The notes below the pieces were generated by a model that saw only the letters and a program-made list of their open reading frames with translations, was not told the origin of the DNA and made no database searches. The translations under genes and the position numbers were made by a program. A stretch of DNA of 64,000 bases from Nocardia spumae (GTDB lineage Bacteria > Actinomycetota > Actinomycetes > Mycobacteriales > Mycobacteriaceae): NCBI RefSeq assembly GCF_020733635.1, contig NZ_JAJFZL010000001.1:2232001-2296000 (forward strand). The letters run 5' to 3'. Each line of letters opens with the position of its first letter. Position 1 is the stretch's first letter. Shown in pieces: positions 60,037-64,000 of this stretch.

Positions 60037-61242
60037 TCAGGGAAACAATGCCGGCTGGTAGGCAAACTTCCGATCAACGTGGTCGTTGGTGGTCACCGCG
60101 GTCGCATTCGCTCCGGGCCGAACTCGTTCACGAAGTTCGGCTACAACTGGAGGCGCATCATCGCCGGATTTACCTCGGACCTCCGACCACTCCAGGTCGA
60201 ATACCTTGTCGGCCTGTTCCTTGGTGACCTGATATCCCATCGCGGCGGCGAGGATGTGAAGTCCGAAAATCGGTGGTACGGCATTGCCGATCTGCTGGGC
60301 GACAGCTCCCTCCTGCCAGGGGTAATCCATGGGGAAGCTCTGCAAGCGGCCGGCCTCCCTATCGAGAAACCTGTCTGTCACTCCGTTCGTCACGACCTTG
60401 TTGCGGGAGACTTTTCCAGTGATGGTCGCGGACGGTTGAGCGGACTCGCGAACTCCGCGCAGCTTGGGGTTGCCCCCGGTGCCGTAGTTCGAAATGACCT
60501 CGAAGGCTTCCTTGCGGTGAGGAAGAGCCTCGGCCATGGTCTTCCATTGCGGCAGCTCGTGGTTGTCGGTGGGCCGCAATCCCGATTTGCGGTAGATCCG
60601 GTGGGTGGGTTTCGGTACAGATCTGGGTCCGTCGAGTGATGCTATGAGAACGGCCCGTCGGCGGGTCTGCGGCACTCCATACATTTCGGTGTGCAGTACC
60701 TTCGTGGCCACGTTGTATTGCAGCTTCTCGCGCAGCACGATGGCCATGGCCTCCCAGACGGGCAGAACCGCGGGGACCTGTTCGAGCACGATCGTTCGAT
60801 ACGGGCGACCGAGTTCAGCCGCTCGCAGGGCCCAGCGCAGCGGTTCGAGGACCAGGCCGGTGCGTTCATCTTCCAACTGCGACAGCGCTTCTCGTACCGG
60901 CTCACCGGCGGCCATGGCGATGATGAATTTCAACACCGCGTCCAGCGCGCGACGGCCCGCTCCGCTGCCCGCGACGGTGAAGGTCTGGCACGGTGGTCCG
61001 CCGGTCAGCATCGTGGCGGCCGGAAAGTCCTCCGGGCCGAGGTCGCGCACGTCGTGAGGCTCGAAGTTGAGCCCGGCTGCCTGGCGGGTGCGACACGCGT
61101 CGGTATCCCATTCGATGCCGTAGACCTTGCGGCCGAGCCAGTGGGCGGCGACATCGAGCCCGCCGGGGCCCGCGAACAAGTCGACAGTGTCGGCTTCTTC
61201 TCTGGTCGGGGGTGGGACTTCGCTCGGCACGGAAGGGAGCAT
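60037..61242 (-). CDS. DNA (cytosine-5) methyltransferase, active form
   Basis: 401 residues from ATG 61242. Ordered C5-methylase motifs: I DLFAGPGGLD (21-30); IV GGPPCQTFTVAG with catalytic Cys85; VI as LEQVPAVLP, where the usual ENV is EQV; VIII QTRRRAVLIAS; a target-recognition stretch; and IX/X RLQSFPMDYPW...QIGNAVPP. A ~70-residue C-terminal extension follows. It lies 26 bases downstream of the second methylase gene on the same strand. Probably the modification enzyme of the local restriction system. Confidence 0.88.
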   Translation of the reverse strand: MLPSVPSEVPPPTREEADTVDLFAGPGGLDVAAHWLGRKVYGIEWDTDACRTRQAAGLNFEPHDVRDLGPEDFPAATMLTGGPPCQTFTVAGSGAGRRALDAVLKFIIAMAAGEPVREALSQLEDERTGLVLEPLRWALRAAELGRPYRTIVLEQVPAVLPVWEAMAIVLREKLQYNVATKVLHTEMYGVPQTRRRAVLIASLDGPRSVPKPTHRIYRKSGLRPTDNHELPQWKTMAEALPHRKEAFEVISNYGTGGNPKLRGVRESAQPSATITGKVSRNKVVTNGVTDRFLDREAGRLQSFPMDYPWQEGAVAQQIGNAVPPIFGLHILAAAMGYQVTKEQADKVFDLEWSEVRGKSGDDAPPVVAELRERVRPGANATAVTTNDHVDRKFAYQPALFP

Positions 61243-61268
61243 AGCCGGCGGGTGCGCTGGAAGGGGAG

Positions 61269-62261
61269 TCAGCAAGTCAAGCCGGCCCGAACCGCGCGGC
61301 CGAGGGCTTGGGCGGCAGGTGGTGGCGTCGCGTTCCCGATCTGGCGGTAGCGTGCGGTTTTGAGACCACAAACCTGCCAGTGACTGGGAAATGCTTGCAG
61401 CTCCGCGGTCTGGTCGACTGTCAGCCGCACCCGTCCTTCGGGCAGGTCGGGATCCCAGTGAAAGTCCGGTTGAGGAGGAGCGTCGGACAGGGATTTTCCC
61501 TCGACGCCCAGCCGTGCCCAGCCGCGTTGCGATCCCGCCGGCCCCAAATCCGCGCCGCCGCGATCCCAGGAACCCCCGACGATCGTCGGGGCGAGTTGAT
61601 CAGCGTAATCGGCCCATTCATCGGCTTGTGGCCAGCCGCACGAAGCCATCGAAGTACGAAGTACCGCCCCGACTGTCAGAGCAGGCGACGGTAGCACCGC
61701 ATCCAGTACCGCGTCGAACTTGCTGAGCCCGCCGTCCCGGAAGGCGACGAGCACGCCGAGATCTCGGTGTTGCGGCACACCGAAATTGGCCGCGTCCACT
61801 ACTCGCCAACTGAACTCGTATCCGGCGTTATCCAGATACTTTTCAACATACGAACGACTTTCGGCATAGTCGTCACGCGAGACCAGGTCGGGAACGTTCT
61901 CCAGCAGTACCGCTCGCGGACGCAGGTGCCATACCCACCGACCTGCTGTCTCGAGTAGTTCGAGTTCGATGTTGTCACCGCGGGAGCGCGATGCGGTCGC
62001 CGCGGAGCGTACTCGTGGCAGCCCCGCGGACAGTAGGTCCAGTCCCTTGTCCACGGGTAGATCCCGCTGCGGATCGATGAGCGACAGGTCTCGATGAATC
62101 ACCTGCCATCGTGGCCGGTTCGTTCGCAGGGTGGTGCAGGCGATGCTCCGATTGTCCACCAGCGCAATCGGATCGAACCCGGCATGTTCCAGCCCGAGCG
62201 CCATCCCGCCTGCCCCGGCGCACAATTCCAGTGAGCTGAGGCGCTGACCGACGCCTGTCAT
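61269..62261 (-). CDS. DNA (cytosine-5) methyltransferase homologue lacking the PCQ cysteine
   Basis: 330 residues. Motif I (LELCAGAGGMALGLEHAGF), motif VI (LLENVPDLV), motif VIII-like (FGVPQHRDLGVLVAF), IX (LQAFPSHW) and X (RQIGNATPP) are intact. At motif IV the sequence is SAGLPRVRSAATAS, with Arg83 in place of the catalytic Cys. It should therefore bind S-adenosylmethionine and DNA but not methylate by the normal route, and may act as a specificity partner for the adjacent active enzyme. Promoter-proximal gene of the pair. Confidence 0.85.
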   Translation of the reverse strand: MTGVGQRLSSLELCAGAGGMALGLEHAGFDPIALVDNRSIACTTLRTNRPRWQVIHRDLSLIDPQRDLPVDKGLDLLSAGLPRVRSAATASRSRGDNIELELLETAGRWVWHLRPRAVLLENVPDLVSRDDYAESRSYVEKYLDNAGYEFSWRVVDAANFGVPQHRDLGVLVAFRDGGLSKFDAVLDAVLPSPALTVGAVLRTSMASCGWPQADEWADYADQLAPTIVGGSWDRGGADLGPAGSQRGWARLGVEGKSLSDAPPQPDFHWDPDLPEGRVRLTVDQTAELQAFPSHWQVCGLKTARYRQIGNATPPPAAQALGRAVRAGLTC

Positions 62262-62635
62262 CGACGCCCCCTTCTCCGCGCGGCGCGCATCGATTTCAGA
62301 ATAGCGCCACGCCCGGTCAGGTACGGAGGCAACGATGGTCGAAGGGCCAAGGTCGACGGGACGTAAGAGTAAAGGGATGCCCCATGTCCGATTTCGACAT
62401 AGGCAGCCGTTCCGTGTCGCCGCCCCGGGAATCTGAACTGGGTAAATGGGATTTCGTGATCGCCGTCCGGTGCTCGCGAAGTAACGTCTTGAGTCGAACC
62501 GTAACGCAATGTTGCGTTTGTGCTATTCCTCGTTGGAAGCGCGCTGGAGTACTCCCCGTGCACGGAGCCTGATCTCCGCGACGCAGGTGGGGCGCGCAGC
62601 GGGTGCGACGTGGGCTGAGTAGCAGGGAGTGTCGG
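62262..62635. promoter_or_regulatory. Divergent control region of the methylase pair and the Z1 gene
   Basis: 374 bases, less GC-rich than average. It contains a perfect 7-bp inverted repeat AACGCAA-TG-TTGCGTT at 62503-62518, a candidate operator. A 62-codon frame (62384-62572) lacks a ribosome site and matches nothing, so it is not called as a gene. Confidence 0.5.
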
Positions 62636-64000
62636 GTGGACGATCTGATTGAGGACCAGTACGACGTGTTCAAGTCGATCTTGGACAAGTACACGCCGGC
62701 GGAAGCGGTCAAGAAGCTGTCGTTGCTGGCACCCGAGGATGTCATCAAGCGGATCCTCGAGCGGTACGAGGCCGACATGATCCGGATCAAGGAACTTCAG
62801 GAACCTCGAGCGGTCGTCATCGACAACTACGAGACCTGGTACGCCGGTCCGCATCCCGATGATCGACTCTGGCCCGCCCTCGCCGACATCCTGCGGCGCG
62901 ACGGATGGCAGCAGACTCCGGCGATCGACAGCCTCGACGCCTCATCCACCCGCATCGTCTCGTTGCTGAGCCACCCGCGTGAACGTGCCTTCTCCACGCG
63001 CGGCCTGGTCGTCGGCTATGTGCAGTCCGGAAAGACGACCAGTTTCACAGCCGTCATGGCGAAGGCCGCCGACCGAGGGTACAAGCTCTTCATCGTGTTG
63101 GCCGGAATCCACAACGGCCTGCGGCGGCAGACCCAGGCGCGGCTGATCCAACAGCTCGTCGAACCGAACCCCAGCCTTTGGCATCAGATCACCGATCTGG
63201 ACGCGGATTTCCGTCCGACAGCGAATCCCGCTGCCTTCTTCGGCAAGTCCAACAAAACGCACGTGCTGTGCGTGGTCAAGAAGAATGCCACGGTGCTGCG
63301 CAAGTTGGTGCGGTGGCTCGGCGACGCGCAGGAGTATCTCGCAGACTGTCCGGCCCTGATCATCGATGACGAGGCCGATCAGGCCACAGTCGCCACCGCC
63401 TCGATCAACCCGTTGATCCGGCAGATCCTGAACACCCTGCCGAAGTCCGCCTATGTCGGTTACACGGCCTCGCCGTTCGCCAACCTGTTGATCGACCCGG
63501 CCGCCGAGGATCTGTATCCTGAGCACTTTATCGTCAACCTGCCCAAACCTGACGGTCACTTCGGTACCGAGGTGCTGTTCGGACGGTACGCGCTCGACGG
63601 CGAGGACCCCAACGACGTCGATGACGGTCACGACATGATCCGGACCATTCCCGATGATGACGTCGAACTTGTCCGGCCCAAGAGCAAGGCCGATACCGAG
63701 GGGTTCGTCCCCACGATCACGGACGCGCTGCGCGATGCCGTGCACTACTTCTGGATGACCACAGCGGCGCGTCGCACCCGCGGTAGAGGCAATCCGCACA
63801 GCACCATGCTGATTCACACCAGTGTGCGGACCTCGGTGCACAACAGCTTCCGCGAACCGCTGGAGGCCTTGCGCGGCCGGATGATCAGCGATTTGGCCGT
63901 CGGAGTGGGGATCGAGCGGCTGCGCAAGCTCTGGGAGGAGGAGACCTCGAAGGTCGCTGCCTCCGACTTCGGCGAAGCGGCAGTGCCTTTCGAGACCGTT
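62636..64000 (+). CDS. Z1-domain ATPase/helicase-like protein (5' part, runs off the window)
   Basis: The first 455 residues, from GTG 62636 with GGAG upstream; no stop before the window ends. Walker A GYVQSGKTTS (Lys133), motif Ia-like IVLAGIHNGLRRQT, a DEAD-type Walker B ALIIDDEADQAT (244-248), motif III-like YVGYTASPFANLLID, and later HTSVRTSVHNSF mark the P-loop helicase-like core joined to the Z1 domain. Z1 proteins occur in predicted restriction systems with C5 methylases and MORC/HSP90-type ATPases. Typical length is about 900-1000 residues, so roughly half is present. Confidence 0.85.
   Translation, partial: MDDLIEDQYDVFKSILDKYTPAEAVKKLSLLAPEDVIKRILERYEADMIRIKELQEPRAVVIDNYETWYAGPHPDDRLWPALADILRRDGWQQTPAIDSLDASSTRIVSLLSHPRERAFSTRGLVVGYVQSGKTTSFTAVMAKAADRGYKLFIVLAGIHNGLRRQTQARLIQQLVEPNPSLWHQITDLDADFRPTANPAAFFGKSNKTHVLCVVKKNATVLRKLVRWLGDAQEYLADCPALIIDDEADQATVATASINPLIRQILNTLPKSAYVGYTASPFANLLIDPAAEDLYPEHFIVNLPKPDGHFGTEVLFGRYALDGEDPNDVDDGHDMIRTIPDDDVELVRPKSKADTEGFVPTITDALRDAVHYFWMTTAARRTRGRGNPHSTMLIHTSVRTSVHNSFREPLEALRGRMISDLAVGVGIERLRKLWEEETSKVAASDFGEAAVPFETV

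Noticed and set aside
62258..62854. 198-codon minus-strand frame overlapping the Z1 gene start
   Set aside because: Overlaps the start of a well-supported Z1 gene; the sequence is Arg/Ser-rich and there is no ribosome site.

Overview
The window is high-GC actinobacterial chromosomal DNA. It most resembles the Nocardia/Rhodococcus branch of the mycolic-acid bacteria. The evidence is the GTG/TTG start usage, an MspA-type porin, LpqH-, LppZ- and CFP-6-like envelope proteins, eukaryotic-type Ser/Thr kinases, and a gene order (iscS, mnmA, MetE-like, ligA, ACT protein, gatC, gatA, pfkA, gatB, lppZ, DoxX, cfp6, ilvB, ilvN, ilvC) that I recall from Mycobacterium tuberculosis Rv3025c-Rv3001c. Species is not determined, and no rRNA, tRNA, CRISPR array or insertion sequence was seen.

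Layout. 1-12.8 kb: tRNA thiolation (IscS supplies sulfur to MnmA through an ATGA-coupled pair), a MetE-like protein, an ATPase, an MspA porin with a terminator, DNA ligase, and the GatCA amidotransferase subunits. 12.8-33.6 kb is an envelope and signalling block inserted between gatA and gatB. It holds a MarR regulator, a membrane protein fusing a phospholipase-A2-like domain to an alpha/beta-hydrolase, a histidine kinase-UppP-response regulator cluster, a Ser/Thr kinase, pfkA, two tandem beta-lactamase-like lipoproteins coupled to a second Ser/Thr kinase, and a second two-component system diverging from a MacB-type ABC transporter across a 26-bp perfect palindrome. 33.6-46 kb: gatB, lppZ, DoxX, ilvD, cfp6 and ilvBNC. 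The ilvB leader shows a short peptide with Leu-Leu-Val-Ile codons, a terminator and a competing antiterminator.

46.1-51.4 kb is a four-gene overlapping operon on the minus strand: unknown protein, unknown protein, TPR protein, CHAT protease. This is the best candidate here for an undescribed system. 51.5-58.8 kb: LpqH-type lipoprotein, membrane protein, DUF2252 protein, a double-hotdog thioesterase, an enoyl-CoA hydratase/SDR pair with SDR gene debris, and a secreted DUF1460 amidase-like protein.

58.9-64 kb looks like a defence island. It has a leaderless Uma2-family nuclease-like gene, a gene-poor stretch, two adjacent C5-cytosine methyltransferases (one without the catalytic Pro-Cys-Gln), and a divergent Z1-domain ATPase that runs off the window. 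This is the signature of a predicted multi-gene restriction system; its remaining genes should lie beyond position 64000.
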